This document shows, piece by piece, positions 27,811-37,536 of a stretch of 64,000 nucleotides of DNA; within the stretch, counting starts at the first letter, position 1; each line of letters starts with the position of its first letter. This DNA comes from Oceanicoccus sp. KOV_DT_Chl (GTDB lineage Bacteria; Pseudomonadota; Gammaproteobacteria; Pseudomonadales; Dasaniaceae): NCBI RefSeq assembly GCF_900120175.1, contig NZ_FQLF01000005.1, positions 250,501 through 314,500 of the forward strand, in the 5' to 3' direction. The translations under genes were made by a program, and so were the position numbers. The notes beneath the pieces are model-generated. The model saw only the letters and a list, made by a program, of their open reading frames with translations. It made no database searches and was not told where the DNA came from.

Positions 27811-28289
27811 ATTCCCCTACGACAACCAAAGCGCCGCATACAAGTCATTGAATTTGTTAAGAAAGTTGGAATGGCAGTAGAGCCGAATAACCACTTATGC
27901 CCAGTCTTTAAAGTCCTTGCCTGAATCACCAAGCCAGTCTTTAGCCGAGCTATTTTTGCGGCTCATTATGGACAATTTATAACAAGATACAAGACTGGTT
28001 TTTTGCTGCTAATAGCGGTAAGCAGTTACAGCACCGTCGCTCAAAAAACAACCAGTCATGCGACATGGGATACAAAAAAGTCTACTCACTATACCGCCAT
28101 CACCACAGCCCAAAACGCCACAGCATCAACTATTTTTAGTTCGACTAAAGGGCCCATTAGCAGATTAGCTCGGCAATAATATCGAGCCACCTGAAGGATT
28201 AAGTTATGCTAAAATCTCGCGCCAATACCAAAAGCGCCGACTGCGATAGCTATTGCAGCACTTAAATACCGCCACCCGATTTTTATTCT
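27811..28289. other. Divergent intergenic region between the motor-like operon and cmoA
   Basis: 479 bases without a convincing gene. It holds a short direct repeat of CCAGTCTTTA (27901 and 27940) and, on the cmoA side, TAAAAT-ctcgcgcc near 28209-28222, which resembles the GC-discriminator promoters elsewhere in the window. I see no clear operator or RNA structure. Confidence 0.5.
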
Positions 28290-29027
28290 ATGAGCAATAA
28301 AGACGCCATCTACTCCAAGCCGTTGGAAGCCATCGCCGATTTCAGTTTCGACGATAAAGTCGTGCAGGTATTTCCGGATATGATTCAACGCTCAGTGCCA
28401 GGCTACAGCACTATCATTGCTATGACCGGGGTGATGGCGGCACGCTACGCACAGGCGGGTAGTTTTTGTTATGACTTGGGCAGCTCATTAGGTGCTTCCA
28501 CCTTGTCATTGCGTCAACAACTCGAACACGCTGAACAAAAACCCGCAAAAATTATTGCCGTTGATAATTCCGCTGCAATGCAACAACGCTGCCAGCAAAT
28601 TATTGCTCAGGACACATCAAGTACTGATGTGGAACTGGTGGAAAATAATATTCAGGATGTTGTCATTGAGAATGCCTCAGTGGTTGTGCTCAATTTCACT
28701 TTGCAATTTATCAACATTGCTGCACGTGAAGCGTTGTTACAAAAAATATTTAACGGTATGCGAAGCGGCGGCATATTAATCCTGTCAGAAAAGTTCTGTT
28801 TTGATGATCCACACTTACAACAATTAAATACCGACCTGCACCATAGCTTCAAACGAGCCAATGGCTACAGTGATATGGAAATCAGTCAGAAACGCACCGC
28901 ACTGGAAAAAGTATTATTGCCGGAAACTATCAACACCCATCAACAACGGTTAAAAGACGTCGGGTTTAGCAGTAACGATGTCTGGTTCCAGTGTTTTAAT
29001 TTTGCCTCCCTCGTTGCCATCAAATAG
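28290..29027 (+). CDS. cmoA: Carboxy-S-adenosyl-L-methionine synthase
   Basis: 245 aa. CmoA makes carboxy-SAM from SAM and prephenate for wobble uridine modification. The class I methyltransferase fold is clear: DDKVVQVFPDMIQRSVPGYSTIIAMTG (residues 20-46), CYDLGSSLGASTLSLRQ (motif I, near 60), IIAVDNSAAMQQRC near 88 and VVVLNFTLQFI near 130, ending NFASLVAIK. All are typical of CmoA. cmoB starts seven bases after the stop, so the two are cotranscribed. Confidence 0.96.
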   Translation: MSNKDAIYSKPLEAIADFSFDDKVVQVFPDMIQRSVPGYSTIIAMTGVMAARYAQAGSFCYDLGSSLGASTLSLRQQLEHAEQKPAKIIAVDNSAAMQQRCQQIIAQDTSSTDVELVENNIQDVVIENASVVVLNFTLQFINIAAREALLQKIFNGMRSGGILILSEKFCFDDPHLQQLNTDLHHSFKRANGYSDMEISQKRTALEKVLLPETINTHQQRLKDVGFSSNDVWFQCFNFASLVAIK

Positions 29028-29034
29028 AGTTGCC

Positions 29035-30021
29035 ATGATTGATTACCAACCCTTTCTACAATATCTAGCGCTGGATCTGGACAACAAAGCTATTCAACAG
29101 TGGCTGCCACAATTACCGGCTCAGATAGAACGCGGACTGGATCAAAAACGTTATGGCGACTTACCCCGTTGGCAAGCAGCGTTGGAGGGCCTACCCGATT
29201 GGCAGCCACAGGCTTATCAACTGGATCAAGCAGCCATCACGCTGAAAGTAGCCACTGAATTAAACGATGAACAATTAAGCCAACTTAAACAACAGCTTCA
29301 GGGCCTACACCCATGGCGCAAAGGCCCCTTTAATTTTTTTGGTGTCCACATCAATACCGAATGGCACTCAGATTGGAAGTGGGATCGGGTTAAAGATCAC
29401 ATTGCCCCGTTGTCAGGGCGCAAGGTGTTGGATATCGGCTGTGGTAGCGGCTACCACTGCTGGCGCATGCGCGGAGCAGGGGCTGAACTGGTTATTGGCA
29501 TCGATCCAACCCCCTTATTTGTGGTGCAATTCTTTAGCCTGCAAAAATATATTCAGGACCCTGCTGTAACCGTGCTGCCCATGGGCATAGAACACTTGCC
29601 GGAAAAAATGCGCTACTTCGATACGGTTTTTTCCATGGGTGTGCTCTACCATCGCCGCTCCCCCTTTGATCACTTGATTGAATTACGCGACGCCTTGATT
29701 TCAGGCGGCGAACTGGTATTAGAAACATTGATTATTGATGGCGGCGCTGGCGAAGTATTAGTGCCTAGTGACCGCTATGCCCGCATGGGCAATGTCTGGT
29801 TTTTACCCAGCTGCGCCACTTTACAGGGCTGGCTGCAAAAAGTGGGCTTCAAGGACATCAAAATTGTTGATGTGAACACCACCTCGATCGAAGAGCAGCG
29901 CAGTACCGAATGGATGACGTTCCACTCCCTGGAACAATTTCTGGATCCGCAAGATCACTGCAAAACCATTGAAGGTTATCCGGCACCGAAACGCGCAGTA
30001 TTGACCGCTAAAGCCCCCTGA
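29035..30021 (+). CDS. cmoB: tRNA U34 carboxymethyltransferase
   Basis: 328 aa from the ATG at 29035; an in-frame start inside cmoA is less likely. CmoB transfers the carboxymethyl group from carboxy-SAM to 5-hydroxyuridine at position 34 of tRNA. Family marks: LHPWRKGPFNFFGVHINTEWHSDWKWDRVKDHI near 105, VLDIGCGSGYHCWRMRGAGA near 143, FDTVFSMGVLYHRRSPFDHL near 205 and MGNVWFLPSCATLQGWLQKVGF near 260. It overlaps no other gene and forms a two-gene operon with cmoA. Confidence 0.96.
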   Translation: MIDYQPFLQYLALDLDNKAIQQWLPQLPAQIERGLDQKRYGDLPRWQAALEGLPDWQPQAYQLDQAAITLKVATELNDEQLSQLKQQLQGLHPWRKGPFNFFGVHINTEWHSDWKWDRVKDHIAPLSGRKVLDIGCGSGYHCWRMRGAGAELVIGIDPTPLFVVQFFSLQKYIQDPAVTVLPMGIEHLPEKMRYFDTVFSMGVLYHRRSPFDHLIELRDALISGGELVLETLIIDGGAGEVLVPSDRYARMGNVWFLPSCATLQGWLQKVGFKDIKIVDVNTTSIEEQRSTEWMTFHSLEQFLDPQDHCKTIEGYPAPKRAVLTAKAP

Positions 30022-30140
30022 TACTGACCGCTTCCAGTTTAGCTATATTCATTAATATCTGTCGAAACTCCTTACAAACCAAGCCGCCCACATCCCTTCC
30101 AATCTGATAAAAAGTCATTAAAAACATACACTTAAAAACA

Positions 30141-30155
30141 TGGCACATAACATGC
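30141..30155 (+). promoter_or_regulatory. Candidate sigma-54 (RpoN) promoter of the VPEP-CTERM gene
   Basis: TGGCAC-ataac-ATGC: GG at 30142-30143 and GC at 30154-30155, exactly ten bases apart as the -24/-12 class requires, with TGGCAC matching the -24 consensus. It lies 52 bases before the ATG at 30207. RpoN together with PrsK/PrsR-type regulators is known to control PEP-CTERM genes in other bacteria, which fits. Confidence 0.55.
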
Positions 30156-30206
30156 TTTATCACTCGCAGTATTCTTTAATCCTGAACCAAGCAGTAGGAA
30201 TTCACC

Positions 30207-30827
30207 ATGAAGTACATTACCGCCGCTATCGCCGCCTTAGCCTTTAGCTCATTAAGCAACGCCAACCTGATCACTAACGGTGGCTTCGAAAGCCCCGATA
30301 TCAACAGTGGCTGGACCTACCAATTAGACGACTTACCCGGCGGCTGGGAAGGCGACAATATTGAAGTATGGAAAACCGGCTTCAATGGCGTTAACTCTTT
30401 TGCTGGTGATCAGCACGGTGAATTAAATGCTCACCCCAATGACGGCACTAACTTCTCTATTTTCCAAACTTTTAATACGGTCGATCAGGCTGACTACGAT
30501 TTCTCGTTTGCCTATCGCGCACGCAACAACAATTCAGAGTCTTTCCTGCTGGAAATTTTCACTGACACCAGCGATTTATTCTCCATGATCTTTGATGATC
30601 ACACTACCAGCGCCTGGTCGACGTTCAGTGATGTATTCCTTGGTACCGGCGAATTAACGACTTTCAGATTTACCTCTATCAACCCTAATTCAGGCACAGT
30701 AGGTAACTTTTTGGATGCGGTAACAGTAGAAGGTGAAGTTGCCTCTGTACCAGAACCAGGCAGCTTGGCTTTACTCGCCATCGGCTTAATTGGTCTGGGC
30801 ATCAGCCGTAAAAATATTCGCGCTTAA
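30207..30827 (+). CDS. PEP-CTERM sorting-domain secreted protein
   Basis: 206 aa. Signal peptide MKYITAAIAALAFSSLSNA, then a DUF642/carbohydrate-binding-like beta domain (NLITNGGFESPDINSGW, GVNSFAGDQHGELNAH, FSIFQTFNT). The C-terminal sorting signal is VPEPGS, a hydrophobic helix (LALLAIGLIGLGI) and basic SRKNIRA. Such proteins are recognised by an exosortase and exported with exopolysaccharide; no exosortase lies in the window. AGTAGGA precedes the ATG, a sigma-54-like site lies upstream and a terminator follows. The five sorted proteins at 48-53 kb use a different (VPLPA-like) tail. Confidence 0.92.
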   Translation: MKYITAAIAALAFSSLSNANLITNGGFESPDINSGWTYQLDDLPGGWEGDNIEVWKTGFNGVNSFAGDQHGELNAHPNDGTNFSIFQTFNTVDQADYDFSFAYRARNNNSESFLLEIFTDTSDLFSMIFDDHTTSAWSTFSDVFLGTGELTTFRFTSINPNSGTVGNFLDAVTVEGEVASVPEPGSLALLAIGLIGLGISRKNIRA

Positions 30828-30846
30828 TACTAGAGCTCCCCATTAA

Positions 30847-30875
30847 AAACCGCCCTTATACGGGCGGTTTTTTTT
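30847..30875 (+). terminator. Rho-independent terminator after the PEP-CTERM gene
   Basis: AAACCGCCC, loop ttatac, GGGCGGTTT followed by further T residues, 20 bases after the stop. Confidence 0.92.
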
Positions 30876-31049
30876 CGCCTGGCGTTTCACTGCTAACTAA
30901 GTCAGCCATTAGTTCTGCAATAAAGTTTCTTTATTAATTTTATCCACCGTCATAGCTTTTTGAAAATACCGGCTATAATTCGAAAAGATCAGCTAGAAGA
31001 TATAGCTACCCATACATTCAACGTTCGCGCACATTTGCGAAGCCATATT

Positions 31050-32444
31050 ATGCCTAAATTTCTATTGCTAGTACTTAGCCTCGTTTTTTCATCCTCAGCT
31101 ATAGCTTCGACCATACAAAGCACAACTCTGGATCTAACCATGCACTGGGTCGGTTATGTAGCAGTTGGCATATTTTTACTTGCCTACATCCTGGTTATCG
31201 CAGAAGAAAAAATCCACTTGAGAAAGTCCAAGCCGGTGCTATTGGCCGCGGGCTTAATTTGGGCGCTGATTGGGCTTGCATATTCATCTCAAGCTATTCC
31301 TCACGCAGTGGAAGCAGCCATTCGCCATAACTTCCTTGAGTATGCAGAGCTTTTTTTCTTTCTGTTAGTGGCAATGACCTATATAAGCACTTTGCTAGAA
31401 AGAGGTGTATTTGACGCCCTGCGTGATTGGCTGGTATCGAAAAATTTTACCTACCGTAGTCTTTTCTGGATTACAGGCACATTAGCTTTCTTTATTTCTC
31501 CTGTCGCCGACAATCTTACTACCGCATTAATAATGTGCGCGGTTGTGATGGCGGTAGGTCAGGAACAACCCGGCTTCATCAGCCTTGCCTGTATTAATAT
31601 TGTCGTCGGCGCGAATGCCGGTGGTGCTTTTAGTCCCTTCGGCGACATCACCACATTAATGGTTTGGCAAAAAGGGATATTAAGTTTTTGGCAATTTTTT
31701 GACCTGTTTATTCCATCACTAATTAATTTTGTCGTCCCCGCTGCCATTATGACGTTTGCGCTGCCAGCAGGTAAGCCAAGCGCTAGTGACAATGATACTT
31801 CCGCGCTAAAACACGGCGGCATTACCATCCTGGTGTTATTTCTTTTAACGATTGTCACTGCCGTAAGTTTTCATAACTTCCTGCATATTCCACCTGTATT
31901 TGGCATGATGACAGGTTTAGCGTACTTAAAATTTTACGGTTTTTACTTACGCACAAGAGACCATTTTATTGCTGAGCATACCCCCATGCCTACCGGCGAT
32001 CATGAAAACTACAGCTTTGATATTTTTGAAAATATTGCCAAAGCAGAATGGGACACGCTGTTCTTTTTCTACGGCGTCATTATGGCGGTTGGTGGCTTGG
32101 GTTTTATCGGATACTTAAGTCTGGTTTCCGGTTTTATGTACGGAGAACTGGGCGCAACAACCGCTAACATTCTAGTCGGTTTACTCTCTGCAGTAGTGGA
32201 CAATATACCGGTTATGTTTGCCGTTTTAACGATGAACCCTCTGATGTCAGAAACACAGTGGCTACTGGTAACGTTAACTGCCGGTGTGGGTGGTAGCTTA
32301 CTGTCTATCGGTTCAGCAGCGGGAGTGGCCTTAATGGGGCAGGCTCGCGGGCATTACACATTCTTTAGCCATTTAAAATGGACGCCCGTCATTGCAGTCG
32401 GTTATTTTTGTAGTATTTACGTGCATTTTTTAATCAATGGCTAG
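31050..32444 (+). CDS. nhaD: NhaD-type sodium/proton antiporter
   Basis: 464 aa from ATG 31050. Upstream in-frame codons would place the promoter-like TATAAT at 30974 inside the gene, so I reject them. An N-terminal signal-like segment (KFLLLVLSLVFSSSAIAS) and about 12 membrane helices are visible. Family marks are FISPVADNLTTALIMCAVVMAVG near 150, INIVVGANAGGAFSPFGDITTLMVW near 180 and LLSAVVDNIPVMFAVLTMN near 380. The repeated D-N-L-T-T and D-N-I-P motifs are the ion-transport centres of the NhaD family. It expels Na+ or Li+ in exchange for protons, as expected for a saline habitat. Confidence 0.93.
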   Translation: MPKFLLLVLSLVFSSSAIASTIQSTTLDLTMHWVGYVAVGIFLLAYILVIAEEKIHLRKSKPVLLAAGLIWALIGLAYSSQAIPHAVEAAIRHNFLEYAELFFFLLVAMTYISTLLERGVFDALRDWLVSKNFTYRSLFWITGTLAFFISPVADNLTTALIMCAVVMAVGQEQPGFISLACINIVVGANAGGAFSPFGDITTLMVWQKGILSFWQFFDLFIPSLINFVVPAAIMTFALPAGKPSASDNDTSALKHGGITILVLFLLTIVTAVSFHNFLHIPPVFGMMTGLAYLKFYGFYLRTRDHFIAEHTPMPTGDHENYSFDIFENIAKAEWDTLFFFYGVIMAVGGLGFIGYLSLVSGFMYGELGATTANILVGLLSAVVDNIPVMFAVLTMNPLMSETQWLLVTLTAGVGGSLLSIGSAAGVALMGQARGHYTFFSHLKWTPVIAVGYFCSIYVHFLING

Positions 32445-32523
32445 TACTTAGTGACACTGGCCCTTTTCCCACTTTTTATTACGTGACTTATTGAAAGCAA
32501 CCATTGAGACTGTCTGGCAAAAA

Positions 32524-32976
32524 TCATATCACCTCGGGCTTTTTCATAATCAGAGAAACAATTTTATAACTAGCAACAATCGCATCATCCTGATTCAGTA
32601 ATTCAATGGTGCTGGTTAAAATACCTTGATCAGGCCTGCTTTTGGATTCACGCTTTGCGGACACATAAGAACAAACCCTCAGTTTATCTCCCACACAAGC
32701 GGGTAGGAAAAAACGCACATCCTCCCAGCCCAAACCCGCAATCATTGCTGACTCCTCTTGCTTCATTGAATGGGCTAACTTCGAACCGATAGCCACCACA
32801 TGCATACTGGAAGTAAATAACTTGCCAACATAACTTGCTGCCGCTGCCGCTTCATCCACGTGAAAAGGCATCGGGTCCCACTCTTTGCAATAACTGATTA
32901 TCTCTTCCCTGGTCAATTCATGCTGTTGCTCGGAGTGATGACGTAAACCCAGCTCAAAATCCTCGTAATACTTCAT
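32524..32976 (-). CDS. MaoC-like hot-dog dehydratase
   Basis: 150 aa. Opens YYEDFELGLRHHSEQQHELTREEIISYCKEWDPMPFHVDEAAA: D-P-M-P-F-H is the family hydratase-2 motif with Asp and His as catalytic residues. SSMHVVAIGSKL near 55 is the central helix and VGDKLRVCSYVSAKRESKSRPDQGILT the late strands. These enzymes hydrate enoyl-CoA or enoyl-ACP. It stands alone between the antiporter and the desaturase. Its substrate may be a branched or ring-derived acyl-CoA, given the catabolic genes nearby. Confidence 0.88.
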   Translation of the reverse strand: MKYYEDFELGLRHHSEQQHELTREEIISYCKEWDPMPFHVDEAAAAASYVGKLFTSSMHVVAIGSKLAHSMKQEESAMIAGLGWEDVRFFLPACVGDKLRVCSYVSAKRESKSRPDQGILTSTIELLNQDDAIVASYKIVSLIMKKPEVI

Positions 32977-33230
32977 ATCAATCCATTCCTGGCAGACGGT
33001 ATAGCTTGTTTAGCAGCTATGTATAAACCACTATATTACCCAGCTTAATGCGCACGGGCATTAGCCAAAAAAATACCAATTACTGACATAATCGATCAAT
33101 TCCCAGCCACCTATCAGGCTATTTCAAAAAATTAGTTACGCTTACGTCATAAGTAGCTCCCCTTACTACACAATCTCGGCTAATTTCGCTAATATCTGCC
33201 GCACTGACATGCCAATTAGAGTCGTATCTC

Positions 33231-34432
33231 ATGCCAACTGAGCACAAACGCCGACCCACTGAAAAGCAGAACAAGCCCCTATTTTGTGGTTACAAACCAC
33301 GATATTTGCCACCACGCTAATCATCGCTCTCACTGTGGTGCCATGGTATGGATTTGAAGTGGGCTACAGCTGGAGCATATTGGCTTGTGCATTTGTATTC
33401 TTGTGGGCTAACGGCTTGTCGATCACTGCCGGATATCATCGGCTTTGGTCTCACAACACCTACAAAGCTCATCCAGTCTTAAGGGTATTATTTGCCTTAT
33501 TCGGTGCCGCCGCGCTGCAAAACAGTATTTTAATTTGGGCCTCCGGCCACCGCCGCCACCACCGTCACGTCGATGATATTGAGCAGGATCCCTATTCGGC
33601 AAAACGCGGTTTGTGGTTTTCACATATCGGCTGGATGTTACGCGAGTATGATGGCAATAAAGAAGATTTTAGTAATGCCAAGGATTTACAGCGCGACCCC
33701 ATCGTGATGTGGCAACACAAACATTATTTAGCCATCGCCATTTGCATGAACTTTATCCCACCACTTTTACTGGGCTGGGCGTTGGGAGACATTATTGCTG
33801 GACTATTAGTCATCGGTGTTGTTCGACTGGTTATCAGCCACCACACCACTTTCTTCATTAATTCATTGGCGCACTTTTGGGGCAAACAACCCTATACCGA
33901 TGAAAACACCGCCCGCGACAATACCATTCTGGCTTTTTTTACCTATGGCGAGGGCTACCATAATTATCACCACTTATTTCAAAACGATTACCGCAATGGG
34001 GTGCGCTGGTGGCACTTTGACCCTACCAAGTGGTTGATTAAAGCATCGACCTGGATAGGCTTAACCAAAGACCTTAACCGTATCCCCAACTTTAAAATTC
34101 ATCGCGCGGTATTAGATATGCAATTCAAACGCGCTGAACAAAAACTTGCCGCTCTCAACCATAGCCATGAATGGCTGCCACAATGGCGACAAAGCCTGGA
34201 TACCGAGTACCAGCAATTTACTCAATCAATGAACGAGTGGAACGAGTTGCGCCAACAATGGTATGAACAGAAACGGCTTAAATTTAGTGCCGCCACGCAA
34301 GAGCTCTCTGACGAGTTACACCGAAAATGGGAACGCACTTCGCTTCACACTCGCTTTCAGGAATTGGAATACAGTTTGAAAATGCAAAGTAAGCGGATCA
34401 ACTTCCTTACCCTGCAGCTTGCCACCGCTTAA
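33231..34432 (+). CDS. Acyl-CoA (delta-9-type) fatty acid desaturase, frame disturbed near the start
   Basis: About 400 aa when repaired. Membrane di-iron desaturase with the three His boxes HRLWSH, HRRHHRH and HNYHH in order. Membrane pairs surround them (ILACAFVFLWANGLSITAG, LAIAICMNFIPPLLLGWALG), and a long charged coiled-coil C-terminal extension (about residues 290-400) follows, longer than usual. The natural start is ATG 33231 (M-P-T-E-H-K-R-R-P-T-E-K-Q-N-K), out of frame by one base; adding a C to the run at 33276-33279 continues smoothly into P-P-I-L-W-L-Q-T-T. As written, the long frame begins only at TTG 33284. The enzyme probably puts double bonds in membrane lipids. Confidence 0.88.
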
Positions 34433-34458
34433 ACATCGATCAGACGAATTAAGACTCT

Positions 34459-35616
34459 TTACACAAAAGAGTCTTCGGCACTTAACCCCAACTCAGGCCA
34501 TTCGCCATTAACCACGGTTTGATAATTGGCATAACCCACTGCATCGCCATCGGTAACCTTCACAATACAATCGCGAATTTGATGCAGGCGTTTGGCATTT
34601 TCCAGCAGCGAACAGTCAGCAAAATATTCACCATCCCTGTGCTCGACCCCACGCCATTCGCCATGATAGTGCCCGTCAAAACCAAAATATAAACCCGCGC
34701 CCAACTGGAAGCCGGTATCAGAAATTACCTCAATGCATAACGTGCGCACGCCGCCATCCTGTCGAGTGAAGTGTAATTTCCCTCCCTGCAAGCGACGATT
34801 AACCGGGTCATAGCTCAGCTCCGGCTCCAAATCAGCAAAGGCTTCCCGCGTGCCATCCGCATATTCAATACCGCCGTAAAACGTTTTGGGGACTCCCGGT
34901 ATAGGCACTTTCATATAAAAATGATGAATGGAGTAAGCACTGCCATCAGGCTTCACCAGGCGCATTGGGCTCCACAAGAAATTCATCGGGAACTGGCTGG
35001 CATCAATACCCGGCATAATATCAGTGGGTTCAAAGCCCACGCCATAACGCAATCCCCAGGAGTGATCGCGGCTGCAATACCAATTGTCCGCCGTAATCTC
35101 AATACGCTGCCCTTCAAGCATGATCCAACCAGTGGGTTCACCTACTTGATGATAGCGAACCAAATCATTATCCGTTCTATAGCCACCCAGCTGACGACGG
35201 AACTCGTGATTTTCTAAAAACGGTGGAATCATTGAGCAGTCCATCGTGACATCAAACGCTATCGGCTGCTCACTGCTTTCTTCCAGTCTCACCCGGATTG
35301 TTTTTAATGGTTCAACGATCTCATAGTGAATTTCACCGACAGAATAGATATCCGGATTGGGAGCCAACTGCCGACTGGTTCGTACTGTCCACTGCTCAAC
35401 GCCGCGGGAAACACCGGCGTAAGCATCCATTACATTGCGATTAATATATTTACCTAAACCAAAACCGATTTGTACAGAACCATCCTTGGCACCAATAGAC
35501 AAGCACACTTTTTCGGTCCATGAACGGTCGGCCTGCAACACTGCCGCAAACGTATCAATAATCTGGTGATTCAAACCTTCATCGGTGGGTACTAGAGGAG
35601 CATCGGTACGGGACAT
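34459..35616 (-). CDS. CrtC/AttH-like lipocalin-type protein, paralogue of 61222-62358
   Basis: 385 aa, no signal peptide. Key stretches: GSVQIGFGLGKYINRNVMDAYAGVS near 45, WYCSRDHSWGLRYGVG near 170, NFLWSPMRL near 195 and FGFDGHYHGEWRGVEHRDGEYF near 320. The R-D-x-S-W-G-x-R box and the overall order are shared with the protein at 61222-62358. The fold is probably the two-domain hydroxyneurosporene-synthase/AttH type, now often labelled DUF7064/DUF7065; I am not certain of the label. Function unknown. In other bacteria such genes sit beside steroid- or terpenoid-like catabolism, which fits the P450 and sulfotransferase here. Confidence 0.65.
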   Translation of the reverse strand: MSRTDAPLVPTDEGLNHQIIDTFAAVLQADRSWTEKVCLSIGAKDGSVQIGFGLGKYINRNVMDAYAGVSRGVEQWTVRTSRQLAPNPDIYSVGEIHYEIVEPLKTIRVRLEESSEQPIAFDVTMDCSMIPPFLENHEFRRQLGGYRTDNDLVRYHQVGEPTGWIMLEGQRIEITADNWYCSRDHSWGLRYGVGFEPTDIMPGIDASQFPMNFLWSPMRLVKPDGSAYSIHHFYMKVPIPGVPKTFYGGIEYADGTREAFADLEPELSYDPVNRRLQGGKLHFTRQDGGVRTLCIEVISDTGFQLGAGLYFGFDGHYHGEWRGVEHRDGEYFADCSLLENAKRLHQIRDCIVKVTDGDAVGYANYQTVVNGEWPELGLSAEDSFV

Positions 35617-35862
35617 AATCTTTTCTCAGCTTGTTATAGTTATGGTGGCGGTTATTTTTACACGGAAAAAGCCGCAGAAAAATTAATCTTTGGTAGTTTT
35701 TTTCGACGTTTTAGATAACTACCCCTTCTAAACACAATCCTGATACTCCCGATTAATCTAATAAACAACTCAACCCTTTTGTCGGGTGGCCGCTATAGGT
35801 AGTGATAGATGATGCTGAATTTAACTTTGCTAATCATTACAGCCAATAGCGGAGAACACGCT

Positions 35863-36942
35863 ATGCGAATAGAGTCCGGACAGGTAACACTCAACAATCA
35901 ACATCAATTCCAGCGCAGCGAACAACGCAGCCAACTGGTACAGCGCAGAGAACTCCCTCCATCAACAGCTTCGACAGTGAACACCCAGCCGACGCCGTCA
36001 AGCCGAACACTGAACGTCAGTAATAGCAGTCTCATTGATTATTCTGCATTTAGAATACGCAGCGACCAATCACTGCTCAATCTGGAAAAAATCAGCCAAC
36101 AGTCATTAACCCACTACGACCTCAACACCAATTTATTGAAAGCTTTAGTCGAAGCCATGACGGGAGAAAAAATTAACACTGCAAGCTCCCCCGACACCTC
36201 TCAATCAGCGGAAGGCCGCGCTGCCAATACCACAGCCATTAGTCTCACAGCTGAACCGGGTGCGAACGAAACCACTCCCCCTCCCACAGTAGAAACCACC
36301 ACCGTCACATTAGCCAAAATTCAGGAATACGAATATTCAAATGTCGATATCAACGCCGATCTGACTGATAACCAAGGACGAGCTCTGGATATCAATCTCA
36401 GTTTCACTATGGAACGCCGCTATCAACAACAAGACTTAAGCATCACTATCACTCAAGGGCCGCTAACCGATCCATTGGTGATCAACTTTGATGGTGCCAA
36501 CGTTAAACTGAGCAATAATTTAATTGATTTCGATCTCAATGCAGATGGTGACACTGATCAAATAGCCAGCCTTGCCTCAAACAGTGCCTATATAGCATTG
36601 GATATTAATCACGATGGCATCATTAATAATGGCTCGGAACTGTTTGGCCCCACGACTGGCGACGGCTTTGCCGAACTACTGCAATACGATGACGACGGCA
36701 ATGGTTTTATCGATGCAGGGGATGCAATTTTCTCACAGCTGATTGCCTTTAGACCCAGTGATGATTACCAGCAAAACTTGAACGCGCTGGGTGTCGGCGC
36801 TATTTATACTGGTTCGGTTAACTCGCCCTTCAGCCTAACCGGTAGCGATAATAATCTATTGGGCAAAGTACGTAGCAGCGGTTTTTACCTCACTGAAAAC
36901 GGTAGCGCCGGGGCTGTACAACAAATCGACCTTGTTGTTTAG
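35863..36942 (+). CDS. EF-hand/VCBS-like calcium-binding protein
   Basis: 359 aa from ATG 35863, which has GGAG eight bases upstream; an ATG 18 codons earlier lacks this. There is no signal peptide. Residues 1-150 are Gln/Ser/Thr-rich and low in complexity. The C-terminal half carries three D-x-D/N-x-D-G calcium loops: DLNADGDTDQI, DINHDGIINNGSELFG and DDDGNGFIDAGD. INNGSELFG is a signature of large RTX/VCBS adhesins and haemolysin-like proteins, here in a stand-alone short protein. It may leave the cell by a non-Sec route or act inside as a calcium sensor; both are inference. Confidence 0.75.
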   Translation: MRIESGQVTLNNQHQFQRSEQRSQLVQRRELPPSTASTVNTQPTPSSRTLNVSNSSLIDYSAFRIRSDQSLLNLEKISQQSLTHYDLNTNLLKALVEAMTGEKINTASSPDTSQSAEGRAANTTAISLTAEPGANETTPPPTVETTTVTLAKIQEYEYSNVDINADLTDNQGRALDINLSFTMERRYQQQDLSITITQGPLTDPLVINFDGANVKLSNNLIDFDLNADGDTDQIASLASNSAYIALDINHDGIINNGSELFGPTTGDGFAELLQYDDDGNGFIDAGDAIFSQLIAFRPSDDYQQNLNALGVGAIYTGSVNSPFSLTGSDNNLLGKVRSSGFYLTENGSAGAVQQIDLVV

Positions 36943-37028
36943 ACACTGCGCTTTTAGGTACTTCATACTTAGACATAACCACAACTATTCCGTTAAGCTA
37001 GCCTCGCAGATAATCATTGCGAACTCAT

Positions 37029-37475
37029 ATGCCAATAGCAAAAAACGATATTCAAACCACAGCTGACATTGATAGGCTGATTCAGCACTTTTATGACTCT
37101 ATGCTGGAAGATCCGATTGTCGGTTTTTTCTTTACCGATATTGCCCGTATCAATCTGGCCCAACACCTTCCCAGAATCTCGAAATTCTGGCAGCGGCAGC
37201 TATTAGGACTCAATCATTATCAAGGGCGCACCTTTGAAATTCACCAACAACTTCATCAGCGTGCCGAACTGAATGCCGATCACTTTCATCGCTGGTTATT
37301 TTTATTTGAGCAGGCCGTCAATTCATTGTTTGCCGGCGAGCGTGCCGAGCTAGCCATCGGCAAATCACGCGCCATCGCCCAATCTATGTTACAGGGACTA
37401 CAAGATAGACAAATGGAAACCGTTTTAAAAAACCGTGAACAGCAAGGCTTACAATTTTTTAACCCAAAGCCTTAG
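37029..37475 (+). CDS. Group III truncated haemoglobin
   Basis: 148 aa from ATG 37029. A two-over-two globin fold with IDRLIQHFYDSMLEDPIVGFFFTDIARINLAQHLPRISKFWQRQLLGLNHYQGRTFEIHQQLH. The F-W-Q-R-Q-L-L and following Y-x-G segment mark group III; the His in AELNADHFHRWLFLF is the likely proximal haem ligand. Suggested roles are oxygen, NO or peroxide handling. No strong ribosome binding site is seen. The epoxide hydrolase begins 61 bases downstream on the same strand. Confidence 0.87.
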   Translation: MPIAKNDIQTTADIDRLIQHFYDSMLEDPIVGFFFTDIARINLAQHLPRISKFWQRQLLGLNHYQGRTFEIHQQLHQRAELNADHFHRWLFLFEQAVNSLFAGERAELAIGKSRAIAQSMLQGLQDRQMETVLKNREQQGLQFFNPKP

Positions 37476-37536
37476 ATCTAAGCTTCACATTGCAAACTCT
37501 AGGCATTAGGCTTCGTGCACCCCGAAAGGAAAGCCG

